From Salinarimonas sp052380005 (lineage in GTDB: Bacteria; Pseudomonadota; Alphaproteobacteria; Rhizobiales; Beijerinckiaceae), in NCBI GenBank assembly GCA_052380005.1, contig JBQTCJ010000017.1: a stretch of DNA of 64,000 nt. One strand, written 5' to 3'. This document shows, one piece after another, positions 41,618 through 50,837 of the stretch. The notes below the pieces were generated by a model, which did no database searches, had not been told where the DNA came from, and saw only the letters and a program-made list of their open reading frames with translations. Within the stretch, counting starts at the first letter, position 1. The number at the start of each line of letters is the position of its first letter. The position numbers were made by a program, and so were the translations under genes.

Positions 41618-43903
41618 TCAGGCTCGCCGGATCGCCGCGAACACCGCCTGTGGCGTCGCCGGCATGTCGATGTGGACGAGGCCGCAGGCGCGATGGAGCG
41701 CGTCCGCGACGGCGTTCATCGTGGCCGGCGCCGCGCCGATCGTCCCCGCCTCGCCCGCGCCCTTGATGCCGAGGACGTTGGTGGCGCAGGGCACGTTGCG
41801 GGTCTCGAAGACGAAGCTCGGCACGTCCGCCGCGCGCGGCAGCCGGTAGTCCATCAGCGAGGCCGTGACGAGCTGGCCGCCCGCGTCGTAGACGACGCGC
41901 TCGTGCAGCGCCTGGCCGATGCCCTGGACGAGGCCGCCGTGCACCTGGCCCGCGAGCAGCAGCGGGTTCAGCGTCACGCCGAAATCGTCGACGACGACGT
42001 AGGCGACCACCTCCACATTGCCCGTATCCGGGTCGATCTCCACCTCGCAGACGTGCGTGCCGTTGGGATAGGTCGCCGCCGGCGGCTTCCAGGCGTGGGA
42101 GGCGATGATCGGCTCGCCCGCCCGCGCGGCGAGGTCGGCGAAGCCGATCGCGCGGTCGGTGCCGGCGATCCGCACCGCGCCCTCCGCGATCTCGAGGTCC
42201 GCGACCGCGGCCTCGAGCGCGTCGGAGGCGAGCGCCACGAGGCGGGTCGCCACCTGCTCCGATGCGCCGGCGACGGCGGCCCCGCCGATCGGGATCGAGC
42301 GCGAGCCGCCGGTGCCGCCGCCGGTGGCGATCTCGTCGGTGTCGCCCTGCCGGACGCGGATGCGCTCGAGCGGAAGGTCGAGGTGCTGCGAGACCAGCTG
42401 GGCGTAGGCGGTGGCATGCCCCTGCCCGCTCGACTGCGTGCCGATCGTCACGACGGCGCCGCCGTCGGCCTCGATCCGTACGGTCGCCTCCTCCGGCCCG
42501 CCGCCGGCGCAGGCCTCGATGTAGCTCGCCATCCCGATGCCGCGGATGCGCCCGCGGGCGCGGGCCTCCGAGGCGCGCGCCTCGAAGCCGTCCCAGCCCG
42601 CGAGCGCCATGGCGCGGCGCATGTGGCCCTCGAACTCGCCGCTGTCGTAGGTGCGCCCCGTCGCGGTGCGGTAGGGCATCTGGTCGGGCGCGACGAAGTT
42701 CTTCGCGCGCAGGGCGTCGGGCGCCGCGCCGATCTCCCGCGCGACGTGGTCGACGAGGCGCTCGATCACGTAGGCCGCCTCGGGCCGCCCCGCGCCGCGA
42801 TAGGCGTCGACGGGGAGCGTGTTGGTGTACCAGCCGCGGATGCGGGCGTGCACCGCCGGGATGTCGTAGACGCCCGGCGTCATGGTGGCGCCGCCGGTGG
42901 GGATGAACGGCGCGAACTGGGAGAGGTAGGCACCGAGATCCGCATCGATCGTCACCCGCATGGCGAGGAAGCGCCCCTCCTCGTCGAGCGCCATCTCGGC
43001 GCGCGTGCGGTTGTCGCGCCCCTGCGCGTCGCCGACGAAATGCTCCGTGCGATCCGCCGTCCACTTCACCGGCGCGCCGAGCCGCTCGGCCGCGAGCACG
43101 CAGAGCGGGTACTCGCGGAAGACGAACATCTTGGTGCCGAAGCCGCCGCCGACGTCGGGCGTGACCACGCGCAGCGTCCCGGGCTCGCGGCCGAGAACAC
43201 CGGCGACGACGTCGCGCACGAGATGGCTGCCCTGAGAGCCCAGCGTCAGCGTGATCCGCCCGGTCTCCCGGTCGATCTCGGCGAGGCAGGCGCGCGGCTC
43301 GACGTAGTTGGTCACGAGCCGATTGTTGACGAGCTCGAGCGAGACCACCCGTGCGGCAGCGGCGAAGGCCGCATCCGTCGCAGCCGCGTCGCCCACGCTC
43401 GAGTCGAACGCGAGGTTCGTGCCGAGGTCGGGCCACACCAGCGGGGCGCCGTCCTCCTCCGCGGCCGCGATGCCCACGATGGCGTCGAGCGGCTCGTACC
43501 GTGCGGGAAACGCCTCCGCCGCCTCGCGGGCCTGGGCGAGCGTGTCCGCCACCACCACGCCGACGACGTCGCCGACGTGGCGCACCATGCCCGACGCGAT
43601 CACCGGGTAGGGCGGCGTCGCCATGCGGCTCCCGTCGGAATTCCGCGCGGGCGCGAGGCAGGGCAGCGGCTTGAGCTCCGCGGCGTCCGACGCCGCGAGG
43701 ACGAGGCGCACGCCCGGCATGGCGCGGACCTCGGCGAGATCACCCACGGCGAGGCGCGCGTGGGCGTGGGGGCTGCGCACCATCACGGCGTGGAGCACGC
43801 CGTCCGGCGCGAGATCGTCGGTGTAGGTGCCCGCTCCGGTGACGAAGCGAACATCCTCGACGCGACGCGCCGCTTGGCCGACGCCGAACTTCATGGGGCG
43901 CAT
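41618..43903 (-). CDS. Form II CoxL-like molybdenum hydroxylase large subunit, orphan
   Basis: 761 aa molybdopterin-binding subunit of the xanthine dehydrogenase family. It keeps the Mo-cofactor motifs (GGGFGTKMFVFREY, QSSGQGHATAYAQLV, GIKGAGEAGTIGA). The active-site loop reads AYRGAGR, the form II signature rather than the AYxCSFR of true CO dehydrogenase. It probably hydroxylates an aldehyde or heteroaromatic. The FAD (CoxM) and 2Fe-2S (CoxS) subunits normally encoded alongside are absent here. I prefer ATG 43903 (MRPMKFG) over a 34-residue extension. Confidence 0.85.
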   Translation of the reverse strand: MRPMKFGVGQAARRVEDVRFVTGAGTYTDDLAPDGVLHAVMVRSPHAHARLAVGDLAEVRAMPGVRLVLAASDAAELKPLPCLAPARNSDGSRMATPPYPVIASGMVRHVGDVVGVVVADTLAQAREAAEAFPARYEPLDAIVGIAAAEEDGAPLVWPDLGTNLAFDSSVGDAAATDAAFAAAARVVSLELVNNRLVTNYVEPRACLAEIDRETGRITLTLGSQGSHLVRDVVAGVLGREPGTLRVVTPDVGGGFGTKMFVFREYPLCVLAAERLGAPVKWTADRTEHFVGDAQGRDNRTRAEMALDEEGRFLAMRVTIDADLGAYLSQFAPFIPTGGATMTPGVYDIPAVHARIRGWYTNTLPVDAYRGAGRPEAAYVIERLVDHVAREIGAAPDALRAKNFVAPDQMPYRTATGRTYDSGEFEGHMRRAMALAGWDGFEARASEARARGRIRGIGMASYIEACAGGGPEEATVRIEADGGAVVTIGTQSSGQGHATAYAQLVSQHLDLPLERIRVRQGDTDEIATGGGTGGSRSIPIGGAAVAGASEQVATRLVALASDALEAAVADLEIAEGAVRIAGTDRAIGFADLAARAGEPIIASHAWKPPAATYPNGTHVCEVEIDPDTGNVEVVAYVVVDDFGVTLNPLLLAGQVHGGLVQGIGQALHERVVYDAGGQLVTASLMDYRLPRAADVPSFVFETRNVPCATNVLGIKGAGEAGTIGAAPATMNAVADALHRACGLVHIDMPATPQAVFAAIRRA

Positions 43904-43961
43904 CGCCGTGCTCCGTTCCTCGTTCCCGGGTGTCGAGAGGGTGGCGCCCCCGCGCCCCGTG

Positions 43962-44363
43962 TCAACCGTCGTCGCGCCCGGAACGCTCTCCCGCGGCATG
44001 GGCATCCGCGCCCGAAGCGTCCGCGCCGCCCTCGGCGCGCGCGACGGGCTCGCCGCCCATCACCCAGTCCTCGATGCCGCCCTGGTAATGGGCCACGCCC
44101 GCGATGCCCGCCGCCAGCGCCGCATGGGCGGCGTGCTGCGAGCGCACGCCGGCCGAGCAGGTGAAGACGATCCGCCGGCCGTCGCGCGGCAGGCGCGCGG
44201 GCTCGAAGGCGTCGAGCGGATGCGAGACGGACCCGGGGATGTGGCCGCGCGCATATGCCGCCGGCTCGCGCACGTCCACGAGGAGGATGTCGCCCGCCGC
44301 GAGGCCGCGCTTCACGTCCTCGCGGGTCAGGGCGGGGGCGTTTCCCGTCTCGAAGGTCAGCAT
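43962..44363 (-). CDS. Rhodanese-domain protein
   Basis: 133 aa single rhodanese domain. The catalytic loop is TCSAGVRS with Cys69; before it lie VDVREPAAYARGHIPGS and after it YQGGIEDW. The C-terminal 25 residues are Ala/Gly/Asp-rich and probably disordered. It transfers sulfane sulfur to thiol acceptors. The gene is 58 bases upstream of the CoxL-like gene, and the SQR-like gene follows, so a sulfur-handling unit is plausible: SQR yields sulfane sulfur and the rhodanese passes it on. Confidence 0.85.
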   Translation of the reverse strand: MLTFETGNAPALTREDVKRGLAAGDILLVDVREPAAYARGHIPGSVSHPLDAFEPARLPRDGRRIVFTCSAGVRSQHAAHAALAAGIAGVAHYQGGIEDWVMGGEPVARAEGGADASGADAHAAGERSGRDDG

Positions 44364-44483
44364 GGCGTGTCTCCCGTCTGCCGTGCATCGCGAATTGCGT
44401 GCACGTTTCGAACATTATGGTCGCGATCGATTCAGGATTCCGGAACCGGCGCGGGCTTATGGTGACAACGCGGAACCACCCAC

Positions 44484-45629
44484 GTGGGCACCATGCTCGA
44501 TTTCCAGGTCAGACGCCGCTTCGCCCAGATGCGCCGATCGTTCGCGACGCTAGGGTTCGCCGGCGACGCCGCGGACGCGGCGCGGTCGTCCGAGCTCGTC
44601 TTCGACGACAGCGCCGTCACGCCGCCGAGGCTCGAGCAGGCGCACGCCGTCGAATGGCGCCGCGACGAGGACGATCTCGTCGAGGGCGTGTCCGCGCAGA
44701 CGCGCGAGGCCGTGTTCCGGCTCGCCTACGCGATCCGGCGCGAGGCCGACGCGCTCGACGATCTCGCGCCGCGCGCCCGCACCGCGGCGCGGCGGCTCTC
44801 GCGCGAGGAGGCGGACATCGCCGAGGCGCTCGCGGGGCTCGATCCCGAGGATCTGCGTCCCGCGCTCGATCTCGCCACGCCGCCGGTCGCGAGCCTCGTC
44901 GGCGAGGTCGGGGCCGTCGCCCTCTCCGTCTCCCTCGCCGCCGTGCGCGCGGGCGCTTCCGCCCGCGGCTTCGCCGAGGCGTCGCGGCGGATTGCGGACC
45001 TCGCCGCGCTCCTCGCCGGCGCCTGGGACGGTATCGAGGGACTCGTCGTGGGGATCGAGGAGCGCTCGGCCGACACCGCTGCGCTGGCCACCGACCTGCG
45101 CCGGCGCGGGGCCGGGCTCGTCGGCGGCCGGGCGGAGACCGGCGCGCGCGACGTCGCGGCGCTGCGCCGCCTCGTCCGCGAGACCGAGGGGACGGCGAGC
45201 CGGATTGCCGAGACGGCGGAGGACCTCGCCCGCAGCGTGCGCACGCTCTCCGACGGCCTCCTCGCCGTCGTGCGGCGCCCGCCGGAGGGCGAGCGGCGCG
45301 CCACGGCGCGCGTGCCGGTGGACCTTCCCTGCGAGGTGCGCGTGGCCACGGGCGTCGTGCCCGGGCGCGTGCGCGATCTCTCGCTCACGGGCGCGCTGGT
45401 CGCGCTCGACGAGCCCGTGGCACTCGCCCCCGGCCAGCCGCTCTCCTTCCGCCTGCCGGATGTCGCGCCGCTCGCGGGCTCCGTCGTCACGGTGGAGGAG
45501 GCGAGCCTGCGCCTGACCTTCGACCTGCGCCACGGTGCCAACGCCGGCGCCCAGCCGGCGCTGGAGCGGCTCGTGGGTCTCGCGGACGAGCGGCGCGGGC
45601 CGCTTCCAAATCACGGGACGATCCCGTAG
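44484..45629 (+). CDS. PilZ-domain protein with long helical N-terminal region
   Basis: 381 aa, GTG start at 44484 (ATG at 44493 equally possible). Residues 60-265 are Ala/Glu/Arg/Leu-rich and helical, resembling a signalling coiled coil. Residues 268-365 form a PilZ domain with the cyclic-di-GMP motifs R-R-x(3)-R at 271-276 and DLSLTG at 298-303. No membrane span or signal peptide is seen. It is likely a cytosolic c-di-GMP receptor affecting motility or envelope processes, and could respond to the GGDEF-EAL protein at 18431-20776. Confidence 0.8.
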   Translation: MGTMLDFQVRRRFAQMRRSFATLGFAGDAADAARSSELVFDDSAVTPPRLEQAHAVEWRRDEDDLVEGVSAQTREAVFRLAYAIRREADALDDLAPRARTAARRLSREEADIAEALAGLDPEDLRPALDLATPPVASLVGEVGAVALSVSLAAVRAGASARGFAEASRRIADLAALLAGAWDGIEGLVVGIEERSADTAALATDLRRRGAGLVGGRAETGARDVAALRRLVRETEGTASRIAETAEDLARSVRTLSDGLLAVVRRPPEGERRATARVPVDLPCEVRVATGVVPGRVRDLSLTGALVALDEPVALAPGQPLSFRLPDVAPLAGSVVTVEEASLRLTFDLRHGANAGAQPALERLVGLADERRGPLPNHGTIP

Positions 45630-45665
45630 GAAGGCCGCGCCCCGCAATCGAAAGGCGCGCATCCC

Positions 45666-46874
45666 TTGCCCCCGCTCTCCACCGCCGGCGCCCGCGCCGC
45701 TCCGCGCGCGCTCCTCGTCGTCGTCGCCTATCTCGGGTTCGTCTCCCTCGCGCTGCCGGACATCGCGCACGGCGTCTCGTGGCCGTTCGTGCGCGACGCC
45801 TTCACGCTGCCGCAGAGCGGGCTCGGGCTGATCATGGCTGGGACCGCGGCGGGCTTCTTCGTCTCCTCCTTCTTCGCCGGGCGGCTGCTCGAGGCCGTCG
45901 GTGTCGGGCGGCTGCTGGCGGGCTCGACCGGCCTCGTCGCCGCGGCGCTGGTGGGCGTCGCGGTCGCGCCGAGCTTCCCGGTCTTCCTCGCGGCCGCCCC
46001 CCTCGTCGGGCTCGGCTCCGGCGCGATCGATTCGGGCCTCAACGCCTATGCCGCGGCGCGCTTCTCCGCGCGTCACATGACCTGGCTCCACGCCGCCTTC
46101 GGCTTCGGCGCCGCCTGCGGACCCTTCCTGATGACGGGCGCGCTCGTCGTCGGCGGCTCCTGGCGGCTCGGCTACGGCACGATCGCGCTGATCATGGGGG
46201 CGATGGCGCTCGTCTTCCTGTCGACCCGTGGGCTCTGGCGCGCCGATGCCGGCGGGCCGATCACGGCCGGGGAGACCGCGGGCGCGAGCCCCGCGCCCGC
46301 CCGGGTGACGACCCGCGCCGCCCTCGCGAACCCCGTCGTTCGGCTGCAGATCGCGATGTTCTGCATCTACGTCGGCGTCGAGTACGGGGCGGGGCTGTGG
46401 ATCTTCACCGTGCTCAGCGAGGGGCGCGGCCTGTCGGTCGAGCTGGCGGGGACGATGGCGGGGCTGTTCTGGGGCGGGCTGTTCCTGGGCCGCGTCGGCT
46501 TCGGCCTGGTCGCCGACCGCCTCGGGGAGGACCTCTCCGTTCGGCTCGGCCTCGCGGGGATGACGCTGGGCGCGGCCGCCTTCGCGCTCGCGCCGACACC
46601 GGTGGGCCTCGTCGGCATCGTGCTGCTCGGCCTCGCCTGCGCGCCGGTCTACCCGATGCTGATGTCGCGCACGCCCGCACGGCTCGGCGAGGCGGTGGCG
46701 ACGCACGCGATCGGCTTCCAGGTCTCGGCGGCGATGCTCGGCGGCGTGATCTTCCCCGCGCTCGGCGGCCTCCTGGCGGACGCGATCGGCCTCGACGCGG
46801 TGCCCCTGATGGTGCTCGCCTCGGTGCTGGCCCTCGTCACCCTCAACGCGATGCTGGAGCGCCGCACCGCCTGA
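45666..46874 (+). CDS. MFS transporter
   Basis: 402 aa with twelve hydrophobic spans. The start is TTG at 45666 with AAAGG upstream; no earlier or better ATG gives the first span. The A-motif-like loop (SFFAGRLLEAVGVGRLLAG) and GLGSGAIDSGLNAYAA, followed by MTWLHAAFGFGAACGPFL, resemble the FucP-like sugar-porter branch. Substrate unknown. It follows the PilZ gene by 36 bases, possibly in one transcript. Confidence 0.82.
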   Translation: MPPLSTAGARAAPRALLVVVAYLGFVSLALPDIAHGVSWPFVRDAFTLPQSGLGLIMAGTAAGFFVSSFFAGRLLEAVGVGRLLAGSTGLVAAALVGVAVAPSFPVFLAAAPLVGLGSGAIDSGLNAYAAARFSARHMTWLHAAFGFGAACGPFLMTGALVVGGSWRLGYGTIALIMGAMALVFLSTRGLWRADAGGPITAGETAGASPAPARVTTRAALANPVVRLQIAMFCIYVGVEYGAGLWIFTVLSEGRGLSVELAGTMAGLFWGGLFLGRVGFGLVADRLGEDLSVRLGLAGMTLGAAAFALAPTPVGLVGIVLLGLACAPVYPMLMSRTPARLGEAVATHAIGFQVSAAMLGGVIFPALGGLLADAIGLDAVPLMVLASVLALVTLNAMLERRTA

Positions 46875-46886
46875 ACGCGCGCCCGC

Positions 46887-47756
46887 TCAATCGAGCCGCC
46901 GGCGCAGGAAGCCCACCACCGCCTCGGCGAAGGCGTCGTTGGCGTCCCCCGCCACCATGTGGCGCGCCTCGGCCACGTCGACGAACTCCGCGTCCGGCGC
47001 CATAGCCAGGAAGTCCCGCGCGGCCTCGGGCGTGACGAGCTCGCTCGAGCCGCCGCGCACGAGGAGCGTGGGCACGCCGAGCGTGCGCGTGGCCTGGTGG
47101 AGGCGCGCCTCCGCCCGCTCCCAGTCGGCGTTGACGGAGCGCGGGCCGTCGAGGAAATCCGGGTCCCAGTGCCAGCGCAGGCGCCCGTCCGGGGAGGCGC
47201 GCAGGTTCTTGCGCAGGCCCTCGAGCGAGCGCGGGCGGGGGCGATGCGGCAGGTAGGCGGCCACCGCGTCCGCCGCCGCCTCCAGCGAGGCGAAGCCTTC
47301 GCGGGCATGCGCGCGCATGAAGCCCTGGATCTTGTCGACACCGCGCGGGTCCATCCGCGGCACGATGTCGACGAGGACGAGCCCGCGGAACGGCGCGGGC
47401 GCCCCCGCCGGCGTCTCGCCCAGCGCCAGCAGCGAGGCGATGCCGCCCAGCGACGCGCCGATCGCCACCGGCACCGCACCTTCGCTCGCCAGCGTCCGGC
47501 CCACGGCGGCGGCGTCCGCCGCGAAGTCGAGGAAGGAATAGCCGCCGCCCGGCGCGCGATCGCTGTCGCCGTGGCCGCGCTGGTCGAGGCACACGGCCCG
47601 CCAGCCCTCGTGCGCGAGGCGCCGGGCGGTCTCCTCCCAGGCGTGGCGCGTCTGCCCGCCGCCGTGCAGCAGCAGCGCCGAACGGTGGCCCTCTCCGTGG
47701 ACGTCGCCGACGAGGCGATTGCCGGCCGCGCCGACGAAGCTGCGCGTCGCGCTCAC
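46887..47756 (-). CDS. Alpha/beta hydrolase (first of a coupled pair)
   Basis: 289 aa from GTG 47756, overlapping the previous stop (GTGA). The alpha/beta hydrolase fold shows the oxyanion HGGG (LLLHGGGQTRHAWEETA), the nucleophile elbow GASLGG with Ser, and a late His (EARHMVAGD). Substrate is unknown. It is the last gene of the long leftward series that includes ispH and the C30 carotenoid genes, but whether it belongs to that operon is uncertain. Confidence 0.82.
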   Translation of the reverse strand: MSATRSFVGAAGNRLVGDVHGEGHRSALLLHGGGQTRHAWEETARRLAHEGWRAVCLDQRGHGDSDRAPGGGYSFLDFAADAAAVGRTLASEGAVPVAIGASLGGIASLLALGETPAGAPAPFRGLVLVDIVPRMDPRGVDKIQGFMRAHAREGFASLEAAADAVAAYLPHRPRPRSLEGLRKNLRASPDGRLRWHWDPDFLDGPRSVNADWERAEARLHQATRTLGVPTLLVRGGSSELVTPEAARDFLAMAPDAEFVDVAEARHMVAGDANDAFAEAVVGFLRRRLD

Positions 47757-48520
47757 GGCCGCTCCTCCAGGAAGGCCAGGACGCCGGCCTTGTGGACCTT
47801 GTCGCCGACCGCGAGGTTGTGGTCGCGCCCGGGGATGTCGAGCGCCCGCGCGCCGGGGATCAGCGCGGCGAGCGCGGGGCCGGAGCCGGCCACCGTGTCG
47901 TTCGTGCCCACCGAGACCAAGACCGGCATCGCGAGCGAGGCCACCTCCTCGCGCGAGAGGGTCTGGCGCGAGCCGCGGATGCAGGCGGCGAGCGCCTTCA
48001 GGTCGCTCCCGGTCTGCTCGGCGAAGGCGCGGAACATGCGCTGCATCGGGTCCGTGAGCGCGGCGAGGGAGGGCGCCTCCATCGCGTCCGCGATGCCGAG
48101 CGGCAGCCCGACGCCCTCGACGAGGTGGATGCCGAGCCCGCCGAGCAGGGCTGCGCGCACCCGCTCGGGCGCCATCAGCGCCAGATGCGCCGTGATCCGC
48201 GCCCCCATCGAGTAGCCCATCACGTCGGCCCGCTCGAGCCCGAGATGGTCCATCAGCGCGAGCACGTCGCCCGCCATGACCTGCGAGCCGTAGGCGTCCG
48301 GCTCGTAGAGCTTGGCACTCTTCCCGTGCCCACGATTGTCGAGCGCGATCACCCGGCGCCCGGCATGGGCGAGGGTCTTGGTCCACATCGTGTTGACCCA
48401 GTTGACCGCGTGGCTCGAGGCGAAGCCGTGCACGAGCACGATCGGCTCGTGCCGATCCTCGCCCGTGGGCGCGAGGTCGATGTAGGCGATGTCGACGCCG
48501 TTCGAGGAGAAATGCTGCAT
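47753..48520 (-). CDS. Alpha/beta hydrolase (second of a coupled pair)
   Basis: 255 aa. HGFASSHAVNWVN follows the first strand, the nucleophile elbow is GYSMGA with Ser, and the catalytic His is in GRDHNLAVGD. It is related in fold to its neighbour but too different for a recent duplication. It starts 92 bases after ispH. Homologues of this type are often annotated as esterases; no specific substrate can be read from the sequence. Confidence 0.82.
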   Translation of the reverse strand: MQHFSSNGVDIAYIDLAPTGEDRHEPIVLVHGFASSHAVNWVNTMWTKTLAHAGRRVIALDNRGHGKSAKLYEPDAYGSQVMAGDVLALMDHLGLERADVMGYSMGARITAHLALMAPERVRAALLGGLGIHLVEGVGLPLGIADAMEAPSLAALTDPMQRMFRAFAEQTGSDLKALAACIRGSRQTLSREEVASLAMPVLVSVGTNDTVAGSGPALAALIPGARALDIPGRDHNLAVGDKVHKAGVLAFLEERP

Positions 48521-48612
48521 GGGAACCGGGTGCTGCGGCCGGGTGGGCGGGGGCGCAGACTAGTGCGCCCGTCCCGGGGAGGCAATTCCGCCGGAAGACG
48601 CGCCGCCCGTCC

Positions 48613-49560
48613 TCACCGCCCCGCCAGCGCCCCGAGATCCACCGGCGCGAAACGCGTCGTCTCCACCGTGGTGGTGATCTCCTCCACAACGACTTCGCGC
48701 CACCCTCGAAGCCGCTCCAGCGTCTCGCGCACCAGCACCTCCGGCGCGGAGGCGCCGGCCGTGAGGCCGATGGTGGTGACGTCGGCGACGAAGCCCTCGT
48801 CGAGCTCGGCGGCGTCGGCGATCATCCGCGCCGGGCGGCCCAGCACCGTGGCGAGCTCCCTCAAGCGGGTCGCGTTCGACGAGTTCGGCGCGCCGCACAC
48901 GACGATGCGCTGCGCCCGCTCGGCGAGCACCCGCACCGCCGCCTGGCGGTTCTGCGTGGCGTAGCAGATCGTCTTCACGTCCGGCCCGACGATCGCCGGG
49001 AAGCGCGATCGCAGCACGGCGATGATCTCGCGGGTGTCGTCGACGGAGAGCGTCGTCTGCGTCACGTAGGCGAGGCGCTCCGCGTCCTCCGGCTCGAGCG
49101 CCGCCGCCTCCGCGATGGTGCCGACGACGTGGACCGTGCCGTCGATCCGCCCGAGGATGCCCTCGACCTCGGCGTGGCCGACGTGCCCGATGACGACGAG
49201 CGCCCTCCCCTCCGCCGCGTGCCGCCGGCCCTCGACGTGGACGCGGCGCACCAGCGGACAGGTCGCGTCGATCACGTCGAGCCCCCGCGCGGTCGCCTGG
49301 CGCTCCACCGCCCGGGAGACGCCGTGGGCGGAGAAGATCGTCACCGCCCCGTCGGGGATCTCGTCCACCTCGTCGACGAAGACGACGCCCTTGGCCGCGA
49401 GCTCGGAGACGACGCGGCCGTTGTGCACGATCTCGTGGCGGACGTAGACCGGGCGGTCCGTCGCCGCGCGCGCCGCCTCCACCGCGCCGATCGCCCGCTC
49501 GACCCCGGCACAGAATCCCCGCGGGGCGGCGAGCAGCACGGTGAGAGGGGAGCGCGTCAT
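48613..49560 (-). CDS. ispH: 4-hydroxy-3-methylbut-2-enyl diphosphate reductase
   Basis: 315 aa. The three Cys that hold the [4Fe-4S] cluster are at 17 (RGFCAGVERAI), 101 (DATCPLV) and 199 (TICYATQNRQ), and the SAHGVSR and NSSNATRL substrate motifs are present. It makes IPP and DMAPP in the last step of the MEP pathway. Its ATG overlaps the hpnE stop (ATGA), so isoprenoid precursor supply is translationally linked to squalene and carotenoid synthesis. Confidence 0.96.
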   Translation of the reverse strand: MTRSPLTVLLAAPRGFCAGVERAIGAVEAARAATDRPVYVRHEIVHNGRVVSELAAKGVVFVDEVDEIPDGAVTIFSAHGVSRAVERQATARGLDVIDATCPLVRRVHVEGRRHAAEGRALVVIGHVGHAEVEGILGRIDGTVHVVGTIAEAAALEPEDAERLAYVTQTTLSVDDTREIIAVLRSRFPAIVGPDVKTICYATQNRQAAVRVLAERAQRIVVCGAPNSSNATRLRELATVLGRPARMIADAAELDEGFVADVTTIGLTAGASAPEVLVRETLERLRGWREVVVEEITTTVETTRFAPVDLGALAGR

Positions 49561-50837
49561 CGCGCGCTCTCCGCCGGGAGCGCCCGCTGCGTGCGGACGG
49601 TGCGCGGCGCGCTCGCCGCGAGGAGATCGCGCGCGGCGTCCTCGCCGGAGATCACGGCGGCCTCGATCGTCGCCGGCAGGCGCGAGAGCCAGTCCCCCGC
49701 GAGGCGAACGTTGGTGAACGGCGCGCGCGGCTGCGGCCCGTCCGGCCCGGCGGCCTGGCGTATCGTCGCCCGCTTCTCCTTGACCACGCGCTGCTCCACC
49801 GGCTCGCCGACGGTCACGCCCGCCGCGCGCAGGGCGGGGGCGACCTCCCGCCAGATACGCGTGGCCAGCGCCTGCGGATCGTCCCCCACCGCCGCGCCGG
49901 CGGCGGAGACCGTCACCGAGACGTGGTCCTCCCGCGCGAGCGCCCAGTGCGACAGCGCCCGGCGCAGGCCCACGAAGCGCGGCCGATCCGGCCCCGCCAC
50001 CCGGTAATGCGCGTTGACGATCGGCTCGTAGGCGTCCGGCACCGGCAGCGCCGGGAGGAGGCGGGCGATCTCCGCCGGCGGCAGCGCGAGGACGACGCCG
50101 TCGCCCGGCCCGATCGCGATCGTGCGATCCGCCATCACGAGCGCGGCGACGCGATCCTCCCGCACGTCGATCGCGCGCAGGCGCGCGCCCAGCGCGATGC
50201 GCCCGCCCCCGCGGGCGAGCGCGTCCAGCGCGGGCGCCACGAGATCCGGCCCGAGCCCGCGCTCGGCGACGAAGAGCCGCGCGCCGCCCGGCCGCACGAC
50301 GCGCCGCAGCGCCCGCCCGAGGCGGCGGGCGGAGGCGATCTCGACGGGCGTGTTCAGCACGGCGACCGTCAGCGGCTCGACGAAGCTCTCGAGCAGCGCC
50401 CGCCCGGCGAAGAGGTCGCCGATCGCCCTGTCCCGCAGCGGCAGGGCGAGGCGCGCGAGGCGCGGCAGGTCGGCGAGGCCGAGGCCCTCGGGCCGCAGGC
50501 CCGGGCGCAGCCAGTCGAGCGGATGGAGGCCGACGCGGGCGATCCGCCCGTTGGCGGCGTCCCAGACCGGCAGGCCGGCCGGCTCCGGCTCGATCCAGCG
50601 CCCGCGGGCGCCGATCCGCGCGAGCATCGCGAGCGCTCGCGGGTTCGCGCCGAGCAGCGCGTGCGTGCCGTTGTCGTGCGTGAAGCCGCCCGCGGGCGAG
50701 ACCGTGCGGCAGCGTCCGCCCGCCTGCGGGGCGGCCTCGTGGAGATGCACCTGCGCCCCCGCCCGCACCGCGGCGAGCGCCGCCGCGAGGCCGGCGACGC
50801 CGGCGCCGACGACGTGCAGGCGGCGCCCCGGGATCAT
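49557..50837 (-). CDS. hpnE: Hydroxysqualene dehydroxylase HpnE
   Basis: 426 aa flavin amine-oxidase-family protein. The FAD motif is VVGAGVAGLAAALAAVRAG, followed by QAGGRCR and the HNGTHALLGANP-type region (THDNGTHALLGANPRAL), with the C-terminal FAD block (RLAGDWLSRLPATIEAAVISG). It reduces hydroxysqualene, the HpnC product, to squalene. It overlaps the fused HpnC-HpnD gene (ATGA) and ispH (ATGA). Confidence 0.92.
   Translation of the reverse strand: MIPGRRLHVVGAGVAGLAAALAAVRAGAQVHLHEAAPQAGGRCRTVSPAGGFTHDNGTHALLGANPRALAMLARIGARGRWIEPEPAGLPVWDAANGRIARVGLHPLDWLRPGLRPEGLGLADLPRLARLALPLRDRAIGDLFAGRALLESFVEPLTVAVLNTPVEIASARRLGRALRRVVRPGGARLFVAERGLGPDLVAPALDALARGGGRIALGARLRAIDVREDRVAALVMADRTIAIGPGDGVVLALPPAEIARLLPALPVPDAYEPIVNAHYRVAGPDRPRFVGLRRALSHWALAREDHVSVTVSAAGAAVGDDPQALATRIWREVAPALRAAGVTVGEPVEQRVVKEKRATIRQAAGPDGPQPRAPFTNVRLAGDWLSRLPATIEAAVISGEDAARDLLAASAPRTVRTQRALPAESAR

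Noticed and set aside
40176..44363. Interpretation as a CO dehydrogenase (cox) operon
   Set aside because: The active-site loop is AYRGAGR, not AYxCSFR, and the medium and small subunits are missing.
47753..48520. Recent tandem duplication of the two alpha/beta hydrolase genes
   Set aside because: Apart from the common fold motifs the two proteins differ throughout, so they are old paralogues or independent arrivals.
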